Positions 35,841 through 45,011 of a stretch of DNA of 64,000 nt are shown in pieces. Positions within the stretch are counted from its first letter, which is position 1, and each line of letters opens with the position of its first letter. The position numbers and the translations under genes are program-made. The notes below the pieces were generated by a model. That model did not search any database, was not told the DNA's origin, and was given only the letters and a program-made list of their open reading frames with translations. Origin of the DNA: Halomonas alkaliantarctica (lineage in GTDB: Bacteria > Pseudomonadota > Gammaproteobacteria > Pseudomonadales > Halomonadaceae); assembly GCF_029854215.1 (NCBI RefSeq), contig NZ_CP122961.1:2790001-2854000 (forward strand), written 5' to 3'.

Positions 35841-36002
35841 TGTGAAACAAACGTTGGTTTACGCATCATTAAGCACTTTTCGTCAACGCCGAGTTAGGAT
35901 AAGTTGTTAATGATCATCACAAAGCAACCTGTGACTAGCGTGGTCAACGCCATCATTACGCAGTGCTTGCTTAGATGAACTCTGCTTCCAAGGAGATACA
36001 TA

Positions 36003-36770
36003 ATGAAAAAACTGCTGTCTGTTTCACTGCTAGGCTTAGCCGTTGCAGCAAGCGCCGCCCAAGCGCAAGAAGACCAAGTACGTATCGGGGTTGATGTTCC
36101 TTACGAGCCGATGGAATATCGTACGCCGGATGGCGAGCTGACCGGCTTTGATATCGACCTGGGCAACGCCCTCTGCGAGCGTATCGGCGTTGAATGTGAG
36201 TGGGTGGTACAGGGCTGGGACGGCATTATCCCGGGCCTCATGGCACGCAAATACGACGCTATTATGTCCTCCATGACGATCAATGATGACCGTCGCGAGC
36301 AAGTGCTGTTCTCTGAACCCTATATCACCCCGCCATCCGCTTGGTTTGCTCCTGAAGGCACCGACCTTGATACAACCAATGAAGAGTCGCTCGCCGGCAT
36401 GACCATCGGCGTTCAGCGCGGCACTCTGCAGGACAATTACGTAACCGACATGTACGGCGATGTCGCCGACATCAACCGCTACTCTACCGCCGACGACATG
36501 GTGTTGGACATGGAATCCAAGCGTTTGGACATCTTGTTCCTCGACTACCCGGTCGGTAAGTCCACGTTACTGGATAGCGAAGAAGGCAACTACGTTGTCG
36601 TTGGCGAGATGCTAACTGAACCTAAAGAGTATTTTGGTGATGGCTTTGGTATCGCCTTCCGTCAACGCGACGAAGCACTCGCCGAGCAGTTCAACGAAGC
36701 CCTGGCTGAAGTGCGAGAAGACGGCACTTACGACGAGATCTACAGCCGTTACTTCGGTGGGCAAGAGTAA
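36003..36770 (+). CDS. Basic amino-acid binding protein (ArgT/HisJ/AotJ type)
   Basis: This 255-aa periplasmic binding protein has a Sec signal ending AAQA-QE (about residue 22). Family features are VRIGVDVPYEPMEY, GFDIDLGNALCERIGVECEW, the VVQGWDGIIPGLMARKYDAI pocket and the VQRGTLQDNYV loop. This subfamily binds lysine, arginine, ornithine or histidine. It is separated from hisM by a 162-bp gap and followed by a strong hairpin, so it probably has its own promoter and higher expression than the membrane parts. Confidence 0.92.
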   Translation: MKKLLSVSLLGLAVAASAAQAQEDQVRIGVDVPYEPMEYRTPDGELTGFDIDLGNALCERIGVECEWVVQGWDGIIPGLMARKYDAIMSSMTINDDRREQVLFSEPYITPPSAWFAPEGTDLDTTNEESLAGMTIGVQRGTLQDNYVTDMYGDVADINRYSTADDMVLDMESKRLDILFLDYPVGKSTLLDSEEGNYVVVGEMLTEPKEYFGDGFGIAFRQRDEALAEQFNEALAEVREDGTYDEIYSRYFGGQE

Positions 36771-36793
36771 GCATCACAGCAAGCCTTAATGTC

Positions 36794-36821
36794 CATCACC
36801 CCGGCAACCGCCGGGGTGATG
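36794..36821 (+). terminator. Terminator of the ABC transporter cluster
   Basis: CATCACCCCGGC-AACC-GCCGGGGTGATG is a perfect 12-bp stem. It is followed only by CGTTTCTGT, a short T-run. Confidence 0.8.
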
Positions 36822-36908
36822 CGTTTCTGTCTAACGCTGAAAATTCAGTGAACTAGGTAAAGCTACCTCTGTCTGTGTATCATTGCGCATGTTCAACACG
36901 GAGGTTCT

Positions 36909-37712
36909 ATGGCTTACCCGACTAGCCCACCTACAGGCACGCTACCTCGCCCATCTTCCCACTGGACAGGCTGGGGACAGTGGTTGGCGCTGATCACCAT
37001 GACCGTCGACCACCTCACGCGCTATGTGTTGCCCGGTGATTGGGATTTAAGCTGGGCAGGGTCTTCCATTGGCCGTATCGCTTTTCCGCTGTTTGCCGCC
37101 ATGGTGGCCTGGCACGGGCTATTTAATACCCGTAACCCGCTGCGCTACTCAAGACGAATTCTAGTTATCGGCTTGGTTGCCCAACTGCCCTATATGATGA
37201 TGCCGCGCGCATCGGATGCTTTTATCCTCAATGTCTGCTTTACCCTGGCCACTGGTTTAGCCTTAGGTACACTAGTGCGCCAAGGCTGGCAGCACTACCA
37301 GCAGCAAACGTTAGGTTTGCCCTGGTTGTTAGTCGGTGCGACGGTAGGCGTTACCGTGTGGTACTTGCTCGGTTTTTGGGTTGAGTATGGTCACAACGGC
37401 TTACTACTCATTCCGCTATTAATGTTCGCCCTGCACGCCTTGAGCCAAGCAGAAAACCATTTTCAAGCCCGCCTGTGGGCAGGCTTAGCGGCGTTTCCGG
37501 TACTCTGGATTGCCGGGCAGATGAACGCTTCTGATATGGCCAAATCGTTTACCGTAGGCACGTGCGTCGTCGTGCTGATACTTGCTGCCGGCGCCGCGCA
37601 GCGAATCCCCCCTGTCAGCTTAGTGATGCCGCGCCGCTTATGGCTAGCATGGTACCCCGGCCACTTTGCGCTAATCGCTTTATGGGTGCTGCTCATCGGC
37701 CAATTGGCTTAA
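36909..37712 (+). CDS. TraX family membrane protein
   Basis: This 267-aa polytopic protein of about eight membrane segments has the TraX pattern: WLALITMTVDHLTRYVLP near the N-terminus, SIGRIAFPLFAAMVAWH, then RRILVIGLVAQLPYM. F-plasmid TraX acetylates pilin, but chromosomal TraX-family proteins without conjugation genes are common and belong to the wider acyltransferase-like membrane group. No conjugation gene is near, so a pilin role is not supported. It is convergent with the GGDEF gene, 9 bp apart. Confidence 0.85.
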   Translation: MAYPTSPPTGTLPRPSSHWTGWGQWLALITMTVDHLTRYVLPGDWDLSWAGSSIGRIAFPLFAAMVAWHGLFNTRNPLRYSRRILVIGLVAQLPYMMMPRASDAFILNVCFTLATGLALGTLVRQGWQHYQQQTLGLPWLLVGATVGVTVWYLLGFWVEYGHNGLLLIPLLMFALHALSQAENHFQARLWAGLAAFPVLWIAGQMNASDMAKSFTVGTCVVVLILAAGAAQRIPPVSLVMPRRLWLAWYPGHFALIALWVLLIGQLA

Positions 37713-37721
37713 TCGTTCGGG

Positions 37722-39296
37722 TCACTGCATTTTATCGCGCATCCAGGGCTGGTAGCGGCACAGCTGCGCCCGCCCTTCTATTTTAGCGCGATACATCGCG
37801 ATATCTGCCTGTTTAAGCACTTCTTCGTGGTCACAGGCGGCTGAAGTAAAGCAGGTATAACCAATACTCGGCGTTACGACCGTATCGCGACTTGCCAGTC
37901 GGTAAGGCTGAGAGAGCGCCTGCTGAACCTTTCGCATATAACGCTCAGCGCGTGCTTCGAGGTCGGGTGCCGAGGACTCATCAAACAACGCCAGCAACAC
38001 AAATTCATCACCACTCAGGCGTGCGGCTATGTCACCTTCGCTCAGGCAACGTTCCAGTCGCCGAGCCACCTGCACTAACAAATTATCGCCGGTAGCGTGT
38101 CCTAAGGTATCGTTAATCAATTTAAACCGATCCATATCCAAAAACATCAGTAAACCGCTCTGACGTCCTTTGTGTTTCTCATCGCAGAGGGTGGCCAAAC
38201 GCTCGATAAATAGCCGCCGGTTCGGCAAATCGGTGAGAGAGTCATAGAACGCTTGGCGATAGATGATCGATTCAGCGCGCTTACGCTCGGTAAAGTCTTC
38301 GATAATGGCCACACCGCCAACCATCTCATTACTGGCACTATGCACGCCGTTAAAAAAGGCTCGCAAAGGGGTGCCTACGCTCGCTTTGGGTAGATAGTAA
38401 GTGCCCTCGTAGTAGCCAGTCCCTTTATCGAGCGCTTTGAGTACTGCGTTGGCCACTTCTGGGTCCGCCGAACGGGATAACATCCGATAGCCGAGCAGTT
38501 GCGCGCGGTTAACATCCAGTATCTCCAGCAGCTTGCTATTACAATCAGTGACGTACCCCAGCCCATCAAAATGCAGCACCCCCAACGGAGAGTGTTGAAA
38601 GATCGAGCGGTAGCGATTTTCGCTCTCTTGTAGCTGTGCTTCACGGGCTGACATACTCACCCGCAAGGCAATGTTATCGTGAATAATTCGGCTTAACCGA
38701 CGGCTGGTGGTAACAATCAGGCCAAGGAACAGGCTGAGCATGGCGCTAATTAAGATCGCCAGCGATGAGCCTAATAGTAAAAACTGTACTAACAGCGGGA
38801 GCAAAATCGGCAGTACGAAACCGAGTGCCACCCACCACACGGCAGAAAGCGTGGTTACTCCACCAGCAGCAATGCCCGCCAGTACAATCGAAAGTGCCGC
38901 AACCTGACCATGATGTTCGCCTGTAAATAGAACGATTCCACCGACACCCCATACGCAGCCAGCTGCAATCGACCCGGCGCTAAACCGGTAAAGCCAGCGA
39001 CGACCCTGCTGTTGCTGTGCCGGTAAGCGGCGGAAATAGTAGGCCAAGGCAAGGCGAGCGAACGAAACAAAGGTCAATACTGCGAGCCAGGTGAGCAGTA
39101 CCCAGCTTGCGACCACTGGCCACATGGCGGCTACTAATAGCATGCCGGCCAACACGCTGCTCAGCACCGGTTGCCAAAGATTATCGTACAGAAGACGTAC
39201 TTTTTCGCTATGTAGGCGCTTTACAGTGAGATGGTGGTCGCGATGGAAACCACTGCGCAGCCCAGGGGCAGACCCAGCAGTTGAAGAGTGAGGCAT
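37722..39296 (-). CDS. Membrane-bound PAS-GGDEF diguanylate cyclase
   Basis: This protein of about 524 aa has roughly six membrane segments (residues about 30-190) and a PAS domain (SENRYRSIFQHSPLGVLHFDG). The C-terminal GGDEF domain has FYDSLTDLPNRRLFIERL, then ARLSGDEFVLLALFDE. SGDEF is a catalytically permitted form, so c-di-GMP synthesis is expected. The four residues at the inhibitory site, five before SGDEF, are SEGD instead of RxxD, so product inhibition may be lost. The start is the ATG at 39296 with AGGCGGA upstream. Light, redox or ligand input through PAS is possible but not identifiable. Confidence 0.9.
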   Translation of the reverse strand: MPHSSTAGSAPGLRSGFHRDHHLTVKRLHSEKVRLLYDNLWQPVLSSVLAGMLLVAAMWPVVASWVLLTWLAVLTFVSFARLALAYYFRRLPAQQQQGRRWLYRFSAGSIAAGCVWGVGGIVLFTGEHHGQVAALSIVLAGIAAGGVTTLSAVWWVALGFVLPILLPLLVQFLLLGSSLAILISAMLSLFLGLIVTTSRRLSRIIHDNIALRVSMSAREAQLQESENRYRSIFQHSPLGVLHFDGLGYVTDCNSKLLEILDVNRAQLLGYRMLSRSADPEVANAVLKALDKGTGYYEGTYYLPKASVGTPLRAFFNGVHSASNEMVGGVAIIEDFTERKRAESIIYRQAFYDSLTDLPNRRLFIERLATLCDEKHKGRQSGLLMFLDMDRFKLINDTLGHATGDNLLVQVARRLERCLSEGDIAARLSGDEFVLLALFDESSAPDLEARAERYMRKVQQALSQPYRLASRDTVVTPSIGYTCFTSAACDHEEVLKQADIAMYRAKIEGRAQLCRYQPWMRDKMQ

Positions 39297-39421
39297 ACTG
39301 ACTATCCGCCTAAAAGTCGCTATTAAGATCAGCATAATTAGCTGATTTTTTGTTGTGGTTCCTTTTTAGCGCATTTAGCCACTTTTAGCGATAAAAGTTG
39401 CAGATTGGTCAACCTTGGTAC

Positions 39422-39449
39422 AAAAAAACCGCCTGAGATAAGCAGGCGG
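39422..39449 (-). terminator. Rho-independent terminator of purEK
   Basis: On the minus strand CCGCCTG-CTTATCT-CAGGCGG is followed by TTTTTTT. It lies 9 bp after the purK stop. Confidence 0.95.
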
Positions 39450-39457
39450 CTTAGAGA

Positions 39458-40612
39458 CTACTGTTTGATGGAAAAGCTTAACCGTGGTGGCGGCGCCTCC
39501 GGCAGTAACGTACTGCAAGTGTTCACTTTTTCCAACAGTTCGGAATGGTTAGCCGCGAGGATATTGACGTGGGCGAGCTTACGACCTGCGCGCTCTGTTT
39601 TGTCGTAGCGATGCAGATGCGTATTAGCAAGCGCTAGAATCGCCGCGTTGTCGCCTTCACGACCAATCACATTAATCATGCAGGTGGGGGCAATCGCCTG
39701 GGTATCGCCTAACGGCAAGCCCTGTATCGCACGCAGGTGATTTTCAAATTGGCTGGTCACCGCGCCGTCCATCGTCCAGTGACCAGAGTTATGCACCCGA
39801 GGCGCCATTTCGTTGGCCAGTAAGCTGCCATCGCGGGTTTGAAACAGCTCTAGTGCCAGCACGCCCACGTAATCCAGCTCATCCAACAGCGCACGAATAT
39901 AGCCATCAGCGGTTTGCTGAACGCTGGCATCCAGATCCGGCAGCGGCGCAACGGAATAGCGCAGGATGCCATCCACATGCTGGTTCTCGGCCATGGGGTA
40001 GAACACCACCTCACCATCACGACCGCGTACGGCAATCATTGAGACTTCGCGTACGAAATCGACGAAGGCCTCAACGACTAACTGCGCGTGGCCAATCGCG
40101 TTCCAAGCCTCGCCAGCCTGCTCGGGCTGTTTCAAAACGGCCTGACCTTTACCGTCGTAGCCTTCAGTGACTGATTTAGCCACGACCGGGCAACCCAGCT
40201 CACGGGCGGCGGCTTCTAGCTGTTCGGCGCTCTCGACCACCCGGTAAGCGGGCGTGGGAATACCTAGGCGATCAAACAGTGTCTTCTCTTCGACCCGGTT
40301 CTGGCACACTTCAATCGCGCGGCTGCTGGGGTAGACCGGTTTGTGCTGCTCAATCTCGCGCACCAGTTGAACGGGGAGATGTTCGAACTCGTAGGTCACC
40401 ACATCCACCTTGGCCAAAAACTCAGCCAGATGCTGGTTATTGGGATCGACAATCACATCGCCAATCCCCGCACTGGGGTTACCCGTGGTATCTAAAAACG
40501 TGAAACGATTACCCAGTGGATAACCCGCTAGCGCCAACATGCGGCCTAATTGACCTGCACCCAGTACACCGATGTTTTTTACAACGGCGCTCTTTGCAAT
40601 ACCTGAGCTCAT
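39458..40612 (-). CDS. purK: N5-carboxyaminoimidazole ribonucleotide synthase
   Basis: This 384-aa ATP-grasp enzyme converts AIR, ATP and bicarbonate to N5-CAIR in purine synthesis. It has IGVLGAGQLGRMLALAG at the N-terminus, the ATP-grasp core (CPVVAKSVTEGYDGKGQAV), EVSMIAVRGRDGEV and the metal/ATP segment NEMAPRVHNSGHWTMDG. The ATG at 40612 has AAGGAG. It lies 11 bp downstream of purE and shares its transcript and terminator. Confidence 0.97.
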   Translation of the reverse strand: MSSGIAKSAVVKNIGVLGAGQLGRMLALAGYPLGNRFTFLDTTGNPSAGIGDVIVDPNNQHLAEFLAKVDVVTYEFEHLPVQLVREIEQHKPVYPSSRAIEVCQNRVEEKTLFDRLGIPTPAYRVVESAEQLEAAARELGCPVVAKSVTEGYDGKGQAVLKQPEQAGEAWNAIGHAQLVVEAFVDFVREVSMIAVRGRDGEVVFYPMAENQHVDGILRYSVAPLPDLDASVQQTADGYIRALLDELDYVGVLALELFQTRDGSLLANEMAPRVHNSGHWTMDGAVTSQFENHLRAIQGLPLGDTQAIAPTCMINVIGREGDNAAILALANTHLHRYDKTERAGRKLAHVNILAANHSELLEKVNTCSTLLPEAPPPRLSFSIKQ

Positions 40613-40623
40613 AGCCAGACTCC

Positions 40624-41139
40624 TTATTCCGCTTCCGGCTCGGGGCGCGGGTCCGGGTTATCGAGGACTTTTTGAGTCTGCTCTGCGCGAAACGCTTCGA
40701 CAGCGCTGCGGACCGCCGTATCTTGCAGGCCAACGATCTGCGCCGCTAATAAACCTGCGTTGGTCGCGCCGGCTTTGCCAATCGCCAGGGTGCCCACAGC
40801 GATGCCGCCCGGCATCTGTGCAATGGAAAGTAGCGAATCCAAACCTTTTAGCGCTTTAGACTCCACCGGCACACCCAGCACCGGCAGTGGCGTTTGTGAA
40901 GCCACCATGCCTGGCAAGTGCGCAGCGCCGCCCGCGCCCGCCACGATAACCTGCAAGCCGCGATCGGCAGCACTCTTGGCATAGTCGAACAGCAGGTCAG
41001 GCGTGCGGTGCGCCGACACTACGCGGGTTTCATACGCCACGCCCAAACGCTCCAGCATGGAAACAGCGTGCTCCATGACCGGCCAATCAGACTTGGAACC
41101 CATGATCACGCCCACCTTGGGTGCGCTGTTCGACGACAT
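40624..41139 (-). CDS. purE: N5-carboxyaminoimidazole ribonucleotide mutase
   Basis: This 171-aa class I PurE moves the carboxyl group of N5-CAIR to C4, giving CAIR. Features are [29 protein letters not shown] (catalytic His), [24 protein letters not shown] and [20 protein letters not shown]. The real start is the ATG at 41139 with GAGGAG upstream; the frame is open 32 codons further. It forms an operon with purK. Confidence 0.97.
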   Translation of the reverse strand: MSSNSAPKVGVIMGSKSDWPVMEHAVSMLERLGVAYETRVVSAHRTPDLLFDYAKSAADRGLQVIVAGAGGAAHLPGMVASQTPLPVLGVPVESKALKGLDSLLSIAQMPGGIAVGTLAIGKAGATNAGLLAAQIVGLQDTAVRSAVEAFRAEQTQKVLDNPDPRPEPEAE

Positions 41140-41359
41140 GCAAAACTCCTCGGCCCAACGGCCTATAACAGCGAGATAAAAAATCGAAAAATAGCGTGTA
41201 CCGAACCCGATACACATAAAAATTGGAAGGCACATAGTCTACCAGAGCTAGCCCGTTTGCGGGCTTTGCCGAGGTCGTGAAATTTTCATCAAAATAGGCA
41301 TTGAAATGCGCACCGGTTGGCGGCATTGTGTGTTTGTCATTTCAGACTGATGGAGCCAC

Positions 41360-41632
41360 ATGAGCACGGCACGCGCAACTGCCACTGCGGAACAGCTTGA
41401 TCCTCCGCGAAGCAGCCCTGACCTCGATGTCAGGGAACTTGAAAAACGTACGCGATTAATGCGTATTATCACCCGTCTGATCGCCGTATCAGACCTAGGA
41501 AGCCGAGATATTGCCCGCCGGGCAGGGCTTCCCGTTCAGAAAATCAGCGACCTGCTCGCCGGAAGGCTTGAGCACCTGGGAGTGGATGAACTCCACGCCC
41601 TGCGTCGCACCTTAGAGCTGGAGGCGCCATAG
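41360..41632 (+). CDS. Small helix-turn-helix (XRE/HigA2-like) protein
   Basis: This 90-aa protein has an XRE-type helix-turn-helix in its C-terminal half (SRDIARRAGLPVQKISDLLAGRLEHLGVDELHALRRTLEL). That resembles the short HTH proteins found as antitoxins of RelE/HigB-like toxins and as stand-alone regulators. A GGAG site precedes the ATG. No toxin gene accompanies it, since the neighbours are purE and a terminator. It may be an orphan regulator. Confidence 0.7.
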   Translation: MSTARATATAEQLDPPRSSPDLDVRELEKRTRLMRIITRLIAVSDLGSRDIARRAGLPVQKISDLLAGRLEHLGVDELHALRRTLELEAP

Positions 41633-41669
41633 CAGACACTTTTCTGCTTTTCCCACTTCTCCACTCCAC

Positions 41670-41705
41670 GCAGACCGCCCCTCGGCGGTCTGCCAAGAAA
41701 GCTTT
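41670..41705 (+). terminator. Terminator after the small HTH gene
   Basis: GCAGACCGCC-CCTC-GGCGGTCTGC is a perfect 10-bp stem; the T-run (CTTTTTCC) comes 10 nt later. Confidence 0.75.
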
Positions 41706-41805
41706 TTCCTTCCCGCTCAAGCGCTATCTCGAAGAGCCATCTCAAAGAGCTATCCCAAGCCCTATCTCAAGCCCTACTCCGGGATTGCTTCACTGCGTTG
41801 GTAAT

Positions 41806-41890
41806 TTAAAAATCGAGGTCGCCGCGCTTTGCTCGCGATGACACTCACATGTCATGGCAAGGAGCCTGCGACGCAGCAATCTCTCCTTGA
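41806..41890. repeat. Dispersed REP-like palindromic element
   Basis: The segment reads TCGAGGTCGCCGCGCTTTGC, then TCGCGATGACA, a short spacer, TGTCATGGCAAGGAGCC and GCGACGCAGCAATCTC. The two halves (GCGATGACA and TGTCATGGC) are roughly complementary. This has the style of intergenic repeats known from many gammaproteobacteria (TGTCATTGCGAGGAGC, GACGAAGCAATCTC). The adjacent stretch 41718-41785 also carries degenerate repeats of the form AGAGCTATCTCAAGCC. Confidence 0.6.
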
Positions 41891-41920
41891 GTTCGCAATG
41901 ATCAAGCAATGTCTCATTGC

Positions 41921-43114
41921 TCACGGCGCAATCGCAATTCCCCCAAACGCGACAACAGCCACCACTACCCAAGCGGGCAGCTTCCATACGGTTAATAGCA
42001 AGAAACCGGTGAGCGCCAGGGCAAACTCTTCTGCGCCAATGATCGCGCTGGTCCACACCGGCTGATAAAGCGCTGCGCCTAAAATGCCGACCACCGCCGC
42101 ATTGGCACCGCGCATCAGTGCCTGGGCACTGCCCCACTGACGAAATTGATTCCAGAAAGGCAGCACACCCACTAACAGCAAAAAGCCGGGGATAAAGATC
42201 GCCAGCAGCGCCAGCAAGGCGCCGACTAAACCATTGATACCGGGCAACAGCGCGCCTAAATAAGCGGCAAAGGTAAATAGCGGCCCTGGTACTGCCTGGG
42301 CGGCACCGTAACCGGCCAAAAACTCATCCGGCATGACCCAACCCGACTGCACCACTTCAGCTTCCAACAGCGGCAGCACCACATGCCCGCCGCCAAAAAC
42401 TAACGCGCCAGAACGGTAAAACGCATCCGCGATATCCAGCCAAGCAGCGACTCCCGCCAGTAACGGCAGCAGGATCAACAGCCCACCGAACAGCCCCAGC
42501 GCCACCATGCCAGCCTTGCGCGATACTGGAAAATGTAGCGACTCACTTGCTTCTGCAGCAGCGCTATTGCGACACAGCACTAACCCGACCAACCCCCCCA
42601 AGATAATCGCCGCGACCTGGCCCAGCGGGCCGCTGACCAGCACCACCGTAAATACCGCCGCAAGTGCGATGCCCGTGCGAGTTTTATCCGGGCAAAGATT
42701 ACGCGCCATGCCCCACACCGCGTGGGCCACAATCGCCACCGCCACCACTTTTAAGCCATGGATTATGCCACTGGCAATGGGGCCATCCAGCACCGCCGCG
42801 CCAAACGCAAATAGCACAAGGATGATCGCCGAGGGCAGCGTAAACGCCAGCCACGCCATAGCTGCCCCCCAAGGCCCCGCACGCAATAAGCCCAGTGCAA
42901 AGCCCACCTGGCTGCTGGCTGGCCCCGGCAAGAACTGACACAGCGCCACTAGATCTGCGTAGACCTTCTCAGAGAGCCACTGACGGCGCTCCACAAAGGC
43001 CGTGCGAAAATACCCCAGGTGCGCCACCGGGCCACCAAAGGACGTTAAGCCGAGCGCTAAAAACACCCAAAACACTTCACCTATGCGCCCGCGTGCCTGC
43101 GATTGCTCCATCAT
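41921..43114 (-). CDS. chrA: Chromate transporter family protein, ChrA-type
   Basis: This 397-aa long-chain CHR protein has two homologous halves. The N-terminal half has FLALGLTSFGGPVAHLGYF and LCQFLPGPASSQVGFALG. The C-terminal half has ALVFGGGHVVLPLLEAEVV and YGAAQAVPGPLFTFAAYLGAL. CHR proteins export chromate (or related anions) driven by the proton-motive force. The GTG at 43123 is an alternative start, but the ATG at 43114 is chosen because AGGTGG lies about 8 nt before it. Confidence 0.92.
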   Translation of the reverse strand: MMEQSQARGRIGEVFWVFLALGLTSFGGPVAHLGYFRTAFVERRQWLSEKVYADLVALCQFLPGPASSQVGFALGLLRAGPWGAAMAWLAFTLPSAIILVLFAFGAAVLDGPIASGIIHGLKVVAVAIVAHAVWGMARNLCPDKTRTGIALAAVFTVVLVSGPLGQVAAIILGGLVGLVLCRNSAAAEASESLHFPVSRKAGMVALGLFGGLLILLPLLAGVAAWLDIADAFYRSGALVFGGGHVVLPLLEAEVVQSGWVMPDEFLAGYGAAQAVPGPLFTFAAYLGALLPGINGLVGALLALLAIFIPGFLLLVGVLPFWNQFRQWGSAQALMRGANAAVVGILGAALYQPVWTSAIIGAEEFALALTGFLLLTVWKLPAWVVVAVVAFGGIAIAP

Positions 43115-43139
43115 GTTGGCCACCTGTTATCCCATTAAA

Positions 43140-43180
43140 AAAGCGCAAGGCTTTTATACTAAGCCTTGCGCTTTAATTTT
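43140..43180 (-). terminator. Terminator of ilvD
   Basis: A perfect 14-bp stem (AAAGCGCAAGGCTT / AAGCCTTGCGCTTT, 7-nt loop) is followed by TTTTTTAATGG on the minus strand. It lies between ilvD and chrA and separates their transcripts. Confidence 0.9.
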
Positions 43181-43226
43181 TTATGACAGCGTGTTCATGA
43201 GGATACGCTCATAACGGCAACGCGGA

Positions 43227-44909
43227 TTACTCCTGGTCGGTCACCGCGCCGGTGCTGGCCGAGCTAACCAAACGCGCATACTTAGCCAGCACGCCGCGGG
43301 TATAGCGGGGTTCTGGCTGCTGCCAGGCAGCTCGGCGGCGCATCAACTCTTCATCGGAGAGGTCGACGTCGATGGTGTCCGCTTCAGCATCAATGGTGAT
43401 GGTATCGCCATCTTCCACCAGCGCCAGCGGGCCGCCGTCAAAGGCTTCCGGTGATACATGGCCGACCACAAAACCGTGGCTGCCACCCGAGAAACGCCCA
43501 TCGGTAATCAGCGCCACGTCGTTACCTAAACCGCGGCCCATAATCGCTGAGGTCGGTGTGAGCATTTCGCGCATACCGGGGCCACCTTTCGGCCCTTCAT
43601 AGCGAATCACCACCACATCGCCCGCCACTACGGTGCCATCGTTAATGCGTGCCTGGGCCTCTTCTTCCGAGCCAAATACCCGCGCAGAACCTGAGAAGCG
43701 TGTGCCCTCTTTGCCGGTAATCTTCGCTACCGCGCCTTCCGGTGCCAGGTTGCCGTAAAGCATGCGCAGGTGGCTTTCCGTTTTAATCGGATTACCCAGC
43801 GATGCAATGATCGGCGGTTCGGCGGGATAAGGCTCGATCTCGGCCAGGTTTTCTTCCAGCGTTTTGCCGGTAACGGTCAAGCAAGTTCCGTTGAGCAAGC
43901 CCGCGTCCAGCAAGGTTTTCATCAGCGGCTGAATACCACCAATCGCCACCAGCTCGCTCATCATGTAGTGACCGCTGGGGCGCAGGTCAGCGAGTACCGG
44001 CACGCGCTTTCCAATTTCAGTGAAGTCGGACAACGACAGCTCAACGCCGATGGTGCGCGCCATGGCGATAAGGTGCAGTACCGCATTGGTAGAACCGCCC
44101 AAAGCGATAGTGACCGTGATGGCGTTCTCAAAGGCCTCGCGGGTCATGATATCGGAAGGCTTAATATCGTCCGCCAGTAGCGCCAGCACTGCTTCGCCAG
44201 CGGCTTTACAGTCGTCGCGCTTCTCCTGGGAGATAGCGTTCTGCGCCGAGCTACCCGGCAGGCTCATGCCCAGGGCTTCAATGGCCGACGCCATGGTATT
44301 GGCAGTGTACATACCGCCACAGGAACCGGGGCCGGGGATCGCCGTTTCTTCGATGTTTTTAAGCTCGATCAGGTCGATATCACCACGGGAGTGCGCGCCC
44401 ATCGCTTCAAAGACCGAAACGATATCGGTATGCCCCTTGCCGGGCATAATGGTGCCGCCGTAAACAAACACGCTGGGGCGGTTTAAGCGCGCCAGACCCA
44501 TCATGCAGCCCGGCATGTTCTTATCACAGCCGCCAATGGCCACCAGGCCATCAAAGCCTTCGCAGCCCGCCACGGTTTCGATGGAATCAGCGATCACTTC
44601 CCGCGATACCAACGAGTACTTCATGCCTTCGGTGCCGTTGGCAATACCATCGGAAATCGTAATGGTATTGAAAATCACACCTTTACCACCGCCCGCATCG
44701 GCGCCATCGCGGGCAAACTCGGCCAGCTCATTAATATGGCTATTGCACGGCGTTACCATGCTCCAGGTAGAGGCAATGCCCACCTGGGGCTTTTGAAAAT
44801 CGGCATCTGTAAAACCCACGGCGCGCAGCATGGCACGACTGGCGGCTTTACCAGGGCCATCGACCACTTGGGAAGAGTGACGGCGGGAGTTTTGCGATGA
44901 ATCTGACAT
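43227..44909 (-). CDS. ilvD: Dihydroxy-acid dehydratase
   Basis: This 560-aa Fe-S dehydratase catalyses the third step of valine and isoleucine synthesis. Fe-S cysteines occur in MVTPCNSH (Cys55), [15 protein letters not shown] (Cys128) and [17 protein letters not shown]. The Mg2+ and C-terminal substrate regions [19 protein letters not shown] and the [15 protein letters not shown] loop are present. It is the shorter bacterial form. It is not in an ilv operon here and has its own terminator. Confidence 0.96.
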   Translation of the reverse strand: MSDSSQNSRRHSSQVVDGPGKAASRAMLRAVGFTDADFQKPQVGIASTWSMVTPCNSHINELAEFARDGADAGGGKGVIFNTITISDGIANGTEGMKYSLVSREVIADSIETVAGCEGFDGLVAIGGCDKNMPGCMMGLARLNRPSVFVYGGTIMPGKGHTDIVSVFEAMGAHSRGDIDLIELKNIEETAIPGPGSCGGMYTANTMASAIEALGMSLPGSSAQNAISQEKRDDCKAAGEAVLALLADDIKPSDIMTREAFENAITVTIALGGSTNAVLHLIAMARTIGVELSLSDFTEIGKRVPVLADLRPSGHYMMSELVAIGGIQPLMKTLLDAGLLNGTCLTVTGKTLEENLAEIEPYPAEPPIIASLGNPIKTESHLRMLYGNLAPEGAVAKITGKEGTRFSGSARVFGSEEEAQARINDGTVVAGDVVVIRYEGPKGGPGMREMLTPTSAIMGRGLGNDVALITDGRFSGGSHGFVVGHVSPEAFDGGPLALVEDGDTITIDAEADTIDVDLSDEELMRRRAAWQQPEPRYTRGVLAKYARLVSSASTGAVTDQE

Positions 44910-45011
44910 TAGAGATCTCTCTTAGCATTGTTCACAGTATCCGCATAGCTTGGCGATGCCACGGCGTTCGCGCAAGAGAAGAGGGCGTATAAGTAAGCTT
45001 ATTTAAAGCAA

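Noticed and set aside
36909..37712. TraX as a sign of a conjugative element
   Set aside because: No tra, relaxase or mating-pair genes are near; chromosomal TraX-family genes are common.
41790..42137. 115-codon minus-strand frame at the chrA end
   Set aside because: It lies in another frame of chrA and its tail (CHREQSAATS) is simply the REP-like repeat read through.
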